This document shows positions 29,194 to 37,951 of a stretch of 64,000 nucleotides of DNA, one piece after another (the stretch's first letter is position 1; every line of letters starts with the position of its first letter). The stretch covers positions 49,233-113,232 of the forward strand of contig CAVONS010000001.1 of assembly GCA_963697345.1 (NCBI GenBank), in the 5' to 3' direction. Below the pieces are notes generated by a model. It saw only the letters and a list, made by a program, of their open reading frames with translations, did not search any database and was not told where the DNA came from. The stretch is from Prado023 sp963697345 (lineage in GTDB: Bacteria > Actinomycetota > Actinomycetes > S36-B12 > CAIYMF01). The position numbers were made by a program, and so were the translations under genes.

Positions 29194-29901
29194 TCAGGGC
29201 TTGCAGGAACCCGCTCCGGGGCGCAGGGGTTCGAACTTGATGACGCTGTTGTCGCTGAGGTTGCGAGTGGTGTTGAAGCCCGGGAACAGGCTGCGATGAT
29301 CCACCCGCATGTAGACCCCGACCGCCTGAGCGTTGGGATCGTTGGGGCAGGCATTGATGGTCGCCGGGTCCCACGTGCCGGAGCGGAAGTCGAAGCCGGC
29401 CACCAGGGGCCCGGCGCCATCCGGATCGTCCTCCCACGCATACCGGACGCACACCGCCGGAGGGCAGCTGCTGAAGTCGCTGAGACCCTCCGGGAAGCCC
29501 TTGGCATTGGCCCTATAGACCCAGAGGTCCTTGATCGACTGGGTCGGGATGGCGGTACCGGAAGTGCCCAACACCTGCGAGGCCGCATAAGCGAAAGAAC
29601 CCACCGCCCCAGCTGGCGCGGTCCCGTCGGGGTGGGAACACGGCCCAGGCGGGCACGGTTCCCAGCCGCGGTGCCCGAGGACGTTGCCCTGGCGCGGCTG
29701 GGCGCTGGCCGTCCTGGATGCGTCGCGGACCGCGTTGCTGACGCCGACGTAGTCGCGCAGGAACAACGCAAACTCCATGATCCCGAACACGAGGAGGAGG
29801 ATCACCGGGAAGACGATGGCGAACTCGACGGCCGACGCGCCGCGCTGATCTGATCGACGCAGCCGAGCCAGCAAACCAGTCGGCGTTGTGGCCATCATCA
29901 C
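29194..29901 (-). CDS. TadE-like pilus-assembly protein
   Basis: A 235-aa protein with the TadE signature: a short basic N-terminus, RGASAVEFAIVFPVILLLVFG as a processed-pilin-like helix, then FALFLRDYVGVSNAVRDASR. A long extracytoplasmic domain follows, much longer than in canonical TadE. It ends in VIKFEPLRPGAGSCKP, a C-terminal FEP...C motif shared by its three paralogues. It starts at GTG 29901 (GTGA overlapping the stop of the gene before it) or the ATGs just downstream. It is the last gene of the six-gene operon. Confidence 0.85.
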   Translation of the reverse strand: MMMATTPTGLLARLRRSDQRGASAVEFAIVFPVILLLVFGIMEFALFLRDYVGVSNAVRDASRTASAQPRQGNVLGHRGWEPCPPGPCSHPDGTAPAGAVGSFAYAASQVLGTSGTAIPTQSIKDLWVYRANAKGFPEGLSDFSSCPPAVCVRYAWEDDPDGAGPLVAGFDFRSGTWDPATINACPNDPNAQAVGVYMRVDHRSLFPGFNTTRNLSDNSVIKFEPLRPGAGSCKP

Positions 29902-31757
29902 TCCACGATCCTGACCGGGTCACCCTCGACGACGGCGGTCCAGGTCGTCTGGTCAGTCACGCTGACGCCCCCGGAGAAGTTGACCCGCAATCGCCACCAA
30001 CAGGCATAGGGATCTGTGAAATCGCAGGTGTAGGTGGCCGGAATCGGAATGCGCATCCGCTGGAACTGGCCGTTCCAACCATTCGAATTCAGGATGTTGC
30101 TGATCGAGCAGTTGGCATCCGGGCCGTTCTCCTTACCCTCCTTCGTGCAGTTCGTTGCAGGCGCCCCGCTCGGAGTCCGAACACTCAAGGTCGCGCCGGG
30201 AGCACCGCCAGCGTCACCGACATCGTAGAAGGTGAAGTTGATTGTCTGTCCGGCGTTGCCCGGCAGTACCCGCACCAGGTTGAACTCAGCCGTGCTGTCG
30301 TCGCTGTTCGCGAAGATCGGCATGCGCGCGAAGGGTGATACAGACACCTTGGCCCGGTCAGCCACTGTCGAGGGGACGGCACGCACCGAGAAGCGGTTCG
30401 AGCCGTTGCTGACCACACCGGTGTGGTCGACGAGGTCGAGGATGGTGCTCGCACTGGCACCGGCCGGGACGTTGGTCCGGACTCGAAGGTAGTACTCCCC
30501 GGCTGTCACTGGACCCGGGATGGTGCACAACGTGTCCCACCGGTGGAACAGGCGAGTCAATTCGGAATTCTGTGAGAGCTGCTCGGTCGCGTCGCTGCCC
30601 GGAGCCGCCCCGGCCTGCGTCGACTGCCACCTGTTGTTGTTGTTCCCGGTCTTGTTGAACCCCGGGTACTGCTTCGTGCAGATGATGTTCGACCCACTGT
30701 TGGCCGTGGGATCGTAGGGGTTGAACGTGTCGGTCGGCTTGATCAGGCCGAACGAGGTCACCGTGGGGGTCTCGCTGCCGAAGCGCAGTCCACTGTTGTC
30801 GTTGTCCCCTGTGCAGTAGCTGGGTTTGGTGGCCGAGATCGGGTCCGAATCACGCTCGTACCGCTGCGATGCGTCGTCGACGTATGTGTTCGACCCGGGG
30901 GTGTCGTCGGTGATGTTGGGGAGTTGATCGCACCGTGACCCGGTGTCTACGTACGCAGGGTCGTAGATCTCGATGGGGAGGCCTCCCGAGAGGTTCTCGC
31001 GCACGTTGATGGTGATCACATAGCCGCGCGGATCGAACTCGGCGTTGCGTTGTCCGTTGCCCGGGCTGACGCATCCGGACTCCTGGTACGGATTGACCCC
31101 GCACTTGCGGGCAGCGAATTGGTCGCCCTGTGTCTTGTACACCTCCGGGCCGACCATGGTTGTCCAGAACTGCGGGTAGTTGCTGCAGTTGGGAGCGATG
31201 GCGGAAGATGGCAGGACGCTGCCCTGCACCGTCCCGCTGACCCAGGGCTCGTTGCCGTGCACGTTGCACGGGCTGCCCAGCGGAGCCGGCCCGCTGAACT
31301 CCGCCAGGGCCGTGCGCGTGATGGTCGTGGTGTTGATGCCGATCAATGATGCGAAGGCGTTGTCCACGGTCGAACTGAGGGTGACGCGCACCTGGGACGG
31401 CCGCTCCCCCTGGAGGACCTCTGCGCGAATGCCGGGGAACCCGTTCTTGGTGACGAGTTCGCGTGCCGCACCAGTGGCCTTGTCATAGGGCCCCGACTGA
31501 TTGGGCAGGTTGTTGATCAGCGACTCAGGCATGAACGGTGCGGCAGCCAACGAGCCCGCATCCACGGCCTTCTGCAGCCGTTGCATCTCGACGTACCAGC
31601 GTGAGATGTCCACGGCGAACGCAGTGAACACCAGCAGGACCGGGATCAGCAGTGCCACGAAGACGGCTATCGCACCAGAATCGCCACTCCTCACTTCATC
31701 CCGCGCATCGGGCAGGTCCCGACCTGCGGCGCTGGCGCTGTCATCCGCCGTGATCAT
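29898..31757 (-). CDS. TadG-like protein (paralogue B)
   Basis: A 619-aa protein. A short cytoplasmic N-terminus, then SGAIAVFVALLIPVLLVF (TadG/Tad N-terminal helix), DISRWYVEMQRLQKAVDAGS and a large outside domain. The N-terminal 110 residues match the Tad family; the rest has cysteine pairs and ends with a conserved block (NILNSNGWNGQFQRM, YACWWRLRVNF, EGDPVRIVE). That block is also present at the end of the 32514-34289 protein, so the two are paralogues. The start at 31757 overlaps the stop of the preceding TadE gene (ATGA). The probable role is a minor component or envelope anchor of the Tad pilus. Confidence 0.8.
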   Translation of the reverse strand: MITADDSASAAGRDLPDARDEVRSGDSGAIAVFVALLIPVLLVFTAFAVDISRWYVEMQRLQKAVDAGSLAAAPFMPESLINNLPNQSGPYDKATGAARELVTKNGFPGIRAEVLQGERPSQVRVTLSSTVDNAFASLIGINTTTITRTALAEFSGPAPLGSPCNVHGNEPWVSGTVQGSVLPSSAIAPNCSNYPQFWTTMVGPEVYKTQGDQFAARKCGVNPYQESGCVSPGNGQRNAEFDPRGYVITINVRENLSGGLPIEIYDPAYVDTGSRCDQLPNITDDTPGSNTYVDDASQRYERDSDPISATKPSYCTGDNDNSGLRFGSETPTVTSFGLIKPTDTFNPYDPTANSGSNIICTKQYPGFNKTGNNNNRWQSTQAGAAPGSDATEQLSQNSELTRLFHRWDTLCTIPGPVTAGEYYLRVRTNVPAGASASTILDLVDHTGVVSNGSNRFSVRAVPSTVADRAKVSVSPFARMPIFANSDDSTAEFNLVRVLPGNAGQTINFTFYDVGDAGGAPGATLSVRTPSGAPATNCTKEGKENGPDANCSISNILNSNGWNGQFQRMRIPIPATYTCDFTDPYACWWRLRVNFSGGVSVTDQTTWTAVVEGDPVRIVE

Positions 31758-32374
31758 GGCTTGCACCCCGCTGCTACGCCGGCGTACGTGTGGTCCGGCA
31801 GCAGCGGCTCGAACTTCATCACCGACTGTGCTGTCACCTTGGTCCCACTTCCGGAGAAGAAGCCAACGAGCCACGGATGAGCCACTTGGATGCGCACACC
31901 CACCGACTGTGCCCCGGGATCACCGAGGCACGCGTTTATCTGGCTGGGGGGCCAGCTGCCACTCTGATAGATGAACCGCCCATTGGGCGCTGAGAGGTTG
32001 TTCCACCTGTACTCGACGCACCGGGTGCCCGGGCAGGCGGTCGTCGGATTGCCACTGCTGTCGGCCAAGTACACCCAGATGTAGTCCAGGGCACCCCTGG
32101 GCAATGAAGCCCCGGCCCGCTCGACGCTGTCAGCCGCGTCCTGAGCGAAGGACGGACCACCATTGTGCCCAGCGACGGTCCCGAACCGGGGTTCGGCCGA
32201 CGCCACCCGTGCGCCGGCGCGGGCCAACGTGGTCGTAGCCACGGAATCGCGCAGCAGCAACGCGGTCTCGATCATGCCGAAGGCGAGGATCACGAGCACG
32301 GGAACGAGCAGGGCCGCCTCAACCGCGACAGCTCCCCTGTCTCGAGCATCGGGTCTTCTCAAGGCTCGCCCCAA
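31754..32374 (-). CDS. TadE-like pilus-assembly protein
   Basis: A 206-aa TadE-type protein: RGAVAVEAALLVPVLVILAFG helix, then ETALLLRDSVATTTLARAGARVAS. The outside domain has a cysteine pair in CPGTRCVEY and a VMKFEP...GCKP C-terminus. The only plausible starts are TTG codons (32374 or 32362); an in-frame stop lies about 45 nt upstream. The stop overlaps the next ATG. About 140 bp separate it from the upstream TadG paralogue, so an internal promoter is possible. Confidence 0.8.
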   Translation of the reverse strand: MGRALRRPDARDRGAVAVEAALLVPVLVILAFGMIETALLLRDSVATTTLARAGARVASAEPRFGTVAGHNGGPSFAQDAADSVERAGASLPRGALDYIWVYLADSSGNPTTACPGTRCVEYRWNNLSAPNGRFIYQSGSWPPSQINACLGDPGAQSVGVRIQVAHPWLVGFFSGSGTKVTAQSVMKFEPLLPDHTYAGVAAGCKP

Positions 32375-32513
32375 TCGGATTCGCCCCGTAACTCGTACCC
32401 CATCTCATCCAAGTTAGCGTGTGTTTGGGCGCCTGACCAGAGCGGAGGCATCGTGGACAGGGGACACAGGAGGTGACATCTCTTCGCTTTGGTCCCCTCC
32501 GGGGTACGTCACA

Positions 32514-34289
32514 TCACTTGACGAGCCGGACCGGATCCCCATCAAGGCTTGCCGACCACGTCGTGGTGTCGTTGGCGGTGACACCAGGCGGGTAGGTGAA
32601 CTTGAGCCGATACCAGCAGTCCGTGGGGTCGGCGTCATTGCAGGTGTAGCTGGTCGGCACCGGAACATCGATCCTCTGGATCATCCCGTTGTAGCCGTTG
32701 CTGTTCAACACGTTGGACAGCGTGCAGGTGGTCTCATCGAAGTCGCTCGTGGGACTGGTCCGCACATCACCTTGGGCCTTGCACCCGACTGGGGCCAGCC
32801 CCTGCGGATTCTTGATGGCGATCGTCGCGTTGCCGCTGGCATCCCCAGTGTCGAAGAACGTGATCTTCAGCAGATTCCCTGCGTTGGCCGAGGAGACCCT
32901 GGCAAGGTAGAAGTCGGTGGTGCCACTCTTCAGGTTGGCGTAGATCGGCATGCGCTCGAGGGCCGACATGGCGACCGCCGAGCTGGCGCCGCCGCCCACC
33001 TTCACCCGGATCCCGTAGCGGTTGTGGCCGCCGCCACCCACGCTCGAGTCCTCCGCCGGGTTGAGCACGCGAGCGTCATCGGCGGTGGGTGGGATGTTGG
33101 TGCGAACCAGCAGGTAGTAGTCCCGGCCGACCTCAGGGTTGGAGATGGTGCACATCGGGCGCCACTGGCGGAAGTTCTCCGCCACGGTGGCGTTGTACTC
33201 GCCGTCACCGGCGACGAGCGCCTTGGTCAGGTCGCCGGAGAACCCACCGTAGGAGTCCTTGCAGATCACCGTCGACCGCAGCGGATCGAAGGTGTCGGTC
33301 GGGTTGAGCAGGGCAAAGGTCGTGTTCAACTTGGCGGCGTTGGTGGCGCGGTCGGCTGCGCTGCTGCCGGTATCGAACAGGATGTCGCCGGTGCAGAAGG
33401 TGCCCGCCGTCGATGGAGTCGTCGTGTTGTTCCCCCACGCGTACCGCTGCGTGGCATCCGAGACGAACGGGTTCGGGCCGTCGCCGCCATCCCACAGCCC
33501 ATCAGAAGTCTTCTCCAGCCGGTTGGCGCGCTCGCACTGGTCGCCGACGTCGACGAACATCGGATCGAACAGCTCCACCGTCATGGAGCCCACCGCCGAC
33601 TTGGCCGTGATCTTGTAGACGTAGTACGACTGCCCGATGACCCCGACGCCCCCGGAGTAGTCCAGATTGTTGCCGGAAGCGTCACAGTTGGAGTGCGACG
33701 TACTCGTGCACTTGCGCGTCGCGTAGCGATCACCGTTGCCCTTGGGAGCATCTGGGCCGGCGATGTTCTGCCAGAAGTTCGGTGCTGTTGGGCATGCACC
33801 CGAGGCCACGGTCCCGCCACCATTCGCCGGCGGCTCGTTGCCGAGCACGTTGCAGGGGCTACCCATGGCGGCAGCCGCGGCGTAGTCCGCCGTGGCAGTC
33901 CGGGTCAGAGTCTGGGTGTTGATCCCGATCACGGTCGCGAAGAGGTTGGGGATCGTGTTGCTCATCGTCACCTTGAGCCGCGACGGCCGGTCCGCGATCA
34001 CGATCCCGGAGTCCGGGACCGTGGTTGAGTCATAGCCGTTGCGGTCGATCAGCTTCCTGGCCTCGATCCTGGCCTTGGCCAGATCTCCGGGCAGATAGGG
34101 GGCGCCCGCAAGCGACGCGGCATCGACTGTGCGCTGCAAGCGTTGGCCCTCGACGTACCAACGACCCGTGTCCAGGGCGAATGCCACAGCCATGACGAGG
34201 ATCACCATGGTGAGGGCGGTCGTCACCGCAATGACTCCCGCGTCGGAATCGTGCCTCGCGGCGAGGCACCGTCGGCTGCGCATTTCCAT
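32514..34289 (-). CDS. TadG-like protein (paralogue A)
   Basis: A 591-aa protein with AGVIAVTTALTMVILVMAVA as the TadG N-terminal helix, followed by LDTGRWYVEGQRLQRTVDAAS. The VWA-like or beta-rich outside domain contains many Asn/Thr/Ser residues and cysteine pairs. The C-terminal block (NVLNSNGYNGMIQRI, DCWYRLKFTYP, DGDPVRLVK) mirrors paralogue B. It begins at the ATG 34289, nine bases after the preceding TadE stop. Canonical TadG carries a VWA domain; I see no clear DxSxS motif here, so the outside domain is of unassigned type. Confidence 0.78.
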   Translation of the reverse strand: MEMRSRRCLAARHDSDAGVIAVTTALTMVILVMAVAFALDTGRWYVEGQRLQRTVDAASLAGAPYLPGDLAKARIEARKLIDRNGYDSTTVPDSGIVIADRPSRLKVTMSNTIPNLFATVIGINTQTLTRTATADYAAAAAMGSPCNVLGNEPPANGGGTVASGACPTAPNFWQNIAGPDAPKGNGDRYATRKCTSTSHSNCDASGNNLDYSGGVGVIGQSYYVYKITAKSAVGSMTVELFDPMFVDVGDQCERANRLEKTSDGLWDGGDGPNPFVSDATQRYAWGNNTTTPSTAGTFCTGDILFDTGSSAADRATNAAKLNTTFALLNPTDTFDPLRSTVICKDSYGGFSGDLTKALVAGDGEYNATVAENFRQWRPMCTISNPEVGRDYYLLVRTNIPPTADDARVLNPAEDSSVGGGGHNRYGIRVKVGGGASSAVAMSALERMPIYANLKSGTTDFYLARVSSANAGNLLKITFFDTGDASGNATIAIKNPQGLAPVGCKAQGDVRTSPTSDFDETTCTLSNVLNSNGYNGMIQRIDVPVPTSYTCNDADPTDCWYRLKFTYPPGVTANDTTTWSASLDGDPVRLVK

Positions 34290-34297
34290 GTCGTCCC

Positions 34298-34927
34298 TCA
34301 CTTGCAGATCGCAATCTGCATCGGCTCGAAGGAGAGCACCGCTCGATCCTGGATGACCCGGCTTGCCCCGAAGAAGCCCGTTGCCCAATCGTGCTTGGCC
34401 TCGACGTACACGCCGACGGAGTCGGGTGGGCCGCCACTGGCCGCCGTGGGGCACGCGGTCACATGACCCTGGGTTCCGATCGCTGCGGTGGGATTCCAGG
34501 GCGGGGGCGGGCTTGACGGGTCAAGGACGAACTTGCCCGACGCCGAACTCCAGACGAAACGGTCGCAGCTGGCTGCATAGCCCGAGCACGTCATCGTCGT
34601 GTTGCTGTCGGGCCCCGGGTACCCGTGGATGTTCGCCTTGTAGACGTAGATGTGGCTGATCTGATTCTTGGGCAGAGCGGAGCCCGCCTTGGCGATCGCG
34701 TCAACCGTCGCCTGCGTGAATCCAGTCTGTCGGGGCAGGGCCGAGGCCGTGCGGACACCCACGCGTGCCGATTCGGTGACCGACAGGGAGTCGCGCATGT
34801 ACAGACCCCACTCGATGATGCCGAACAGCAGGATGAGGAACAACGGCAGGAGGATCGCAGCCTCGATTGCCGCAGCCCCTCGGTCCCCAAGGCCGTGGGA
34901 GTGCCTCCGCAGGAGTCGACCTCTCAT
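34298..34927 (-). CDS. TadE-like pilus-assembly protein
   Basis: A 209-aa TadE-type protein: RGAAAIEAAILLPLFLILLFG helix, then EWGLYMRDSLSVTESARVGVRTAS. The outside domain includes MTCSGYAASCDRFVW and ends VLSFEPMQIAICK. The ATG 34927 overlaps the stop of the upstream TadE gene (ATGA) and is preferred over the ATG three codons earlier. Confidence 0.82.
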   Translation of the reverse strand: MRGRLLRRHSHGLGDRGAAAIEAAILLPLFLILLFGIIEWGLYMRDSLSVTESARVGVRTASALPRQTGFTQATVDAIAKAGSALPKNQISHIYVYKANIHGYPGPDSNTTMTCSGYAASCDRFVWSSASGKFVLDPSSPPPPWNPTAAIGTQGHVTACPTAASGGPPDSVGVYVEAKHDWATGFFGASRVIQDRAVLSFEPMQIAICK

Positions 34928-35550
34928 GGCTTGCACCGCCCCGGTGGCGCAGGCTCGAAACGCATCACGGTGTAGGCACTGAGCTTCTTCTCCGATCCGA
35001 AGAGTCCAGTGATCATCTTGTGGGTGGACTGTATGTAGACCCCGATGTTGGACATGTCCGCGTCACCCAGGCAGGCGTTGATGTCCTGACCCGTCCAAGG
35101 GGTGCCGACCGTGTTCTTGAAGTCACCAGTCCCCATGTTGAGAGTGGGGTCCCAGACGTACACGTCGCATGTTGAGCCAGCACCGGCGCAACTGAACGTT
35201 CCATTTCCGCCGGCGGGCTTTCCATCAGCATCCGCCTTGTATACGAGCACATAGTCGATGGTGTCGCGGGGAAGGCTCGACGCTGCCGAGACCAAGGAGT
35301 CCACGACCTGGCGGGTCATCACTGGTGTAGGCGCAACCCAAGGCCGCGTCGGTGACAGGGACGACCCAGAGCGAGCGCCTGCGCGCGCCACGGACGTGAG
35401 CTCCACCTGGTCCTTGAGCACCAGCGACCACTCGATGATGCCGATCACGAGGATCGCCAACAACGGGAAGATGAGGGCAGCCTCGATCGCAACGGCACCC
35501 CGCTCACTGGCTCCACGTCGTCGCACACGAACCCCCATCAGGACACGCAC
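34924..35550 (-). CDS. TadE-like pilus-assembly protein, first gene of the operon
   Basis: A 208-aa TadE-type protein: RGAVAIEAALIFPLLAILVIG helix, then EWSLVLKDQVELTSVARAGAR, ending VMRFEPAPPGRCKP. It may start at GTG 35550 or at the ATG 12 nt downstream. A TTAGTTGG stretch lies 20-25 nt upstream of the GTG on the minus strand, but I cannot name a convincing promoter. It heads a six-gene leftward operon in which almost every stop overlaps the next start. Confidence 0.82.
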   Translation of the reverse strand: MRVLMGVRVRRRGASERGAVAIEAALIFPLLAILVIGIIEWSLVLKDQVELTSVARAGARSGSSLSPTRPWVAPTPVMTRQVVDSLVSAASSLPRDTIDYVLVYKADADGKPAGGNGTFSCAGAGSTCDVYVWDPTLNMGTGDFKNTVGTPWTGQDINACLGDADMSNIGVYIQSTHKMITGLFGSEKKLSAYTVMRFEPAPPGRCKP

Positions 35551-35698
35551 GGCCGCACCACATCCAACTAACCGTCACGGTACCTGCTCGTCGAGGAGAC
35601 GACCAGAGAGTTGCGCTCAGCCATGGGGGACAATCCAGATGACACCACATCGTGGTGGCCAGGTCGCCTGCGGACCGCGCCCGCGCCTGTCGAGAGCC

Positions 35699-36891
35699 TC
35701 AGTAGCTGGGCTTGTCCGGCTCGATCTGGGCGACCCACGCCACAACACCACCGCCCACATGCACGGCGTCGGAGAACCCTGCGTTCTTGACCACCGCCAG
35801 CACTTCTGCCGAGCGGACGCCCGCCTTGCAGTGCAGCACCACCGGCCGATCCTGCGGCAGATCGGCAAGCGCCGCACCGGAGAGGAACTCCCCCTTGGGG
35901 ATCAGCACTGCACCCGGGATCGCCACGATCTCGAACTCCGCCGGCTCGCGGACGTCGATCAGGAGGAAGTCCCGGTCTCCGGCCTCGCGCTCATCGAGCA
36001 TCGTTGCCAGCTCCGTCACGGAGATGGTCGAGCCGCGCACCGCATCCGACGCCTCCTCGGAGACCGCGCCGCAGAACGCCTCGTAGTCGATCAGCTCCGT
36101 GACGCTCGGGTTCTCCCCGCAGACCGCGCACGCGGGGTCCTTGCGGACCTTGACGCTGCGGTAGTTCATGTCCAGCGCGTCATAGATCATCAGCCGGCCG
36201 AGCAACGGCTCGCCGATGCCGGTCAGCAGCTTGATCGCCTCGGTGACCTGGATGGATCCGATCGACGAGCACAGCACGCCCAGGACGCCACCCTCGGCGC
36301 AGGAGGGCACCATCCCCGGCGGCGGCGGCTCGGGATAGAGGCAGCGGTAGCACGGGCCGTGCTCGGCCCAGAACACGCTGGCCTGGCCGTCGAAGCGGTA
36401 GATCGAACCCCACACATAGGGCTTTCCCAGCAGGACGCACGCATCGTTCACCAGGTAGCGGGTGGCGAAGTTGTCCGTACCGTCGACGATCAGGTCGTAG
36501 TGCGGCGAAGATCTCCATCACGTTCGACGGAGTCGAGGCGGTCGGTGTGCACCACGACGTCTATCAGCGGGTTGATCTCCTGGACGCTGTCGCGTGCGGA
36601 CTCGGCCTTGGACCGCCCGACATCCGACTGGCCGTGGATGATCTGGCGCTGCAGGTTCGACTCGTCCACGGTGTCGTAGTCGATGACCCCCAGGGTGCCC
36701 ACACCAGCTGCCGCCAGGTACATCAGGGCCGGCGAGCCGAGGCCACCGGCGCCGACGCACAGCACTCGGGCAGCCTTCAGCCGCTTCTGACCGGCCATCG
36801 CGACGTCCGGGATGATCAGGTGCCGGCTGTAGCGCCGCACCTCCTCGACGCTCAAGGTCTCGGCGGGATCCACCAATGGCGGCAGCGGCAT
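35699..36891 (-). CDS. moeZ: MoeZ/MoeB-type adenylyltransferase-sulfurtransferase (two frameshifts)
   Basis: E1-like domain: the N-terminal VGAGGLGSPALMYLAAAGVG nucleotide-binding loop, DYDTVDESNLQRQ, DGTDNFATRYLVNDACVL, and two zinc CxxC pairs (CYRC, CAVC). A C-terminal rhodanese domain follows, with the persulfide cysteine in VVLHCKAGVRS. MoeZ activates and thiolates small sulfur-carrier proteins for molybdopterin and cysteine or thio-metabolite synthesis. The ATG at 36891 follows AGGAGG. Two frame changes lie close together near 36503 and 36528; between them NVMEIFA bridges the two halves. It stands alone between the two pilus operons and faces left. Confidence 0.88.
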
Positions 36892-37080
36892 GTCGATCCT
36901 CCTGGAGGTGGGCAGGTCGAGCCCACGAAGTGCGGTCCCCCAGCGCGATCGCGGGCGAGAGGAGGCAGCCTATCCGCTGTCTGGAGGGCCTCCACCTGTC
37001 CACCGAGCCACACGCATGATCCCAAACGGGGGACGCGGCAAAACCGCCTTTGTCCCCCGAAAAGCGGCAGCAGAGGGCTT

Positions 37081-37107
37081 ATGTCACGGCGATGACATCC
37101 CTATGAT
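37081..37107 (+). promoter_or_regulatory. Tad operon promoter with palindromic operator
   Basis: ATGTCA-CGGCGA-TGACAT (37081-37098) is an 18-bp inverted repeat lying between the expected -35 and a very good -10, TATGAT (37102-37107). The start site would be near 37114, leaving a leader of about 70 nt with GGACAGAGGA before the cpaB ATG. Confidence 0.6.
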
Positions 37108-37182
37108 GACCGCGGAAGAGCCACTAATTCGACCATGTGGCCCATGGGGGCCGTTTCGCTGACACAACGGACAGAGGACATC

Positions 37183-37947
37183 ATGGGACGCCGTACGATC
37201 CTGCTCATTGCCGCACTGGTGGTCGCCGCGCTGGGCACAGCACTGGTCTTCATGTATGCGAACCGGGCGGATGAGCGCGCGCAGGCCGGAGCCGAGCAGG
37301 TGCAGGTCCTGGTGGCCACGGCCGGCATCGCGGCCGGAACCACTGGTGCCGCAGTCACGGAGTCGGGGACGGTCGAGCTGACGACGCTGCCGGCAGCGTC
37401 CGTACCGCCAGGTGCGCTGTCGGACCTGACCCCCGTGACCAACCTCATCACGATCACCACGATCTTCCCGGGACAGGTGCTCCTCGAGCAGATGTTCGGC
37501 ACGCAGCAGGAGACCTCGGGCGGCCTGACCCTGCCGGAGGGCAAGGTGGCCGTCGCCATCACACTCGGCGACCCCCAACGCGTTGCCGGATTCCTGAACC
37601 CCGGATCCGAGGTCGCGATCTTCCGGACATCCACCCCCACGCCGGATCCCACCGACGAGGAAGCGCCACCGCCGGCGGCCCAGACCAACGTGCTCCTGGA
37701 CAGGGTCCAGGTCATCGCTGTCGGCCCGACCACGATCAGTTCCACGACCACCACCGACGGGCAGACCACCAACACCGAGGCCATCCCGACTGCGATCCTC
37801 ACCTTGGCCCTCGATCAGGAGGAGGCGCAGAAGGTGATCCTCAGCACGACGAACGGTGAGATGTACTTCGCCCTGCTCGATGAGAACTCGGAGATCGACC
37901 CGCAGTTGGATCCCACGACCACCACCGACCTCGACGGCCAGGGCTGA
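37183..37947 (+). CDS. cpaB: Flp pilus assembly protein CpaB/RcpC
   Basis: A 254-aa protein: N-terminal transmembrane helix (ILLIAALVVAALGTALVFMY, residues 5-24), then an SAF-like domain (VLVATAGIAAGTTGAAVTES ... FPGQVLLEQMF) and the RcpC domain containing LPEGKVAVAITLGDPQRVAGF and GSEVAIF. Pro/Thr-rich linkers separate the two. In Tad systems CpaB is a periplasmic or extracytoplasmic assembly factor. ATG 37183 is chosen because of AGAGGA 6 nt upstream; the earlier in-frame ATG at 37135 overlaps the leader. It is the first gene of the rightward operon. Confidence 0.88.
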   Translation: MGRRTILLIAALVVAALGTALVFMYANRADERAQAGAEQVQVLVATAGIAAGTTGAAVTESGTVELTTLPAASVPPGALSDLTPVTNLITITTIFPGQVLLEQMFGTQQETSGGLTLPEGKVAVAITLGDPQRVAGFLNPGSEVAIFRTSTPTPDPTDEEAPPPAAQTNVLLDRVQVIAVGPTTISSTTTTDGQTTNTEAIPTAILTLALDQEEAQKVILSTTNGEMYFALLDENSEIDPQLDPTTTTDLDGQG

Positions 37948-37951
37948 TTTC

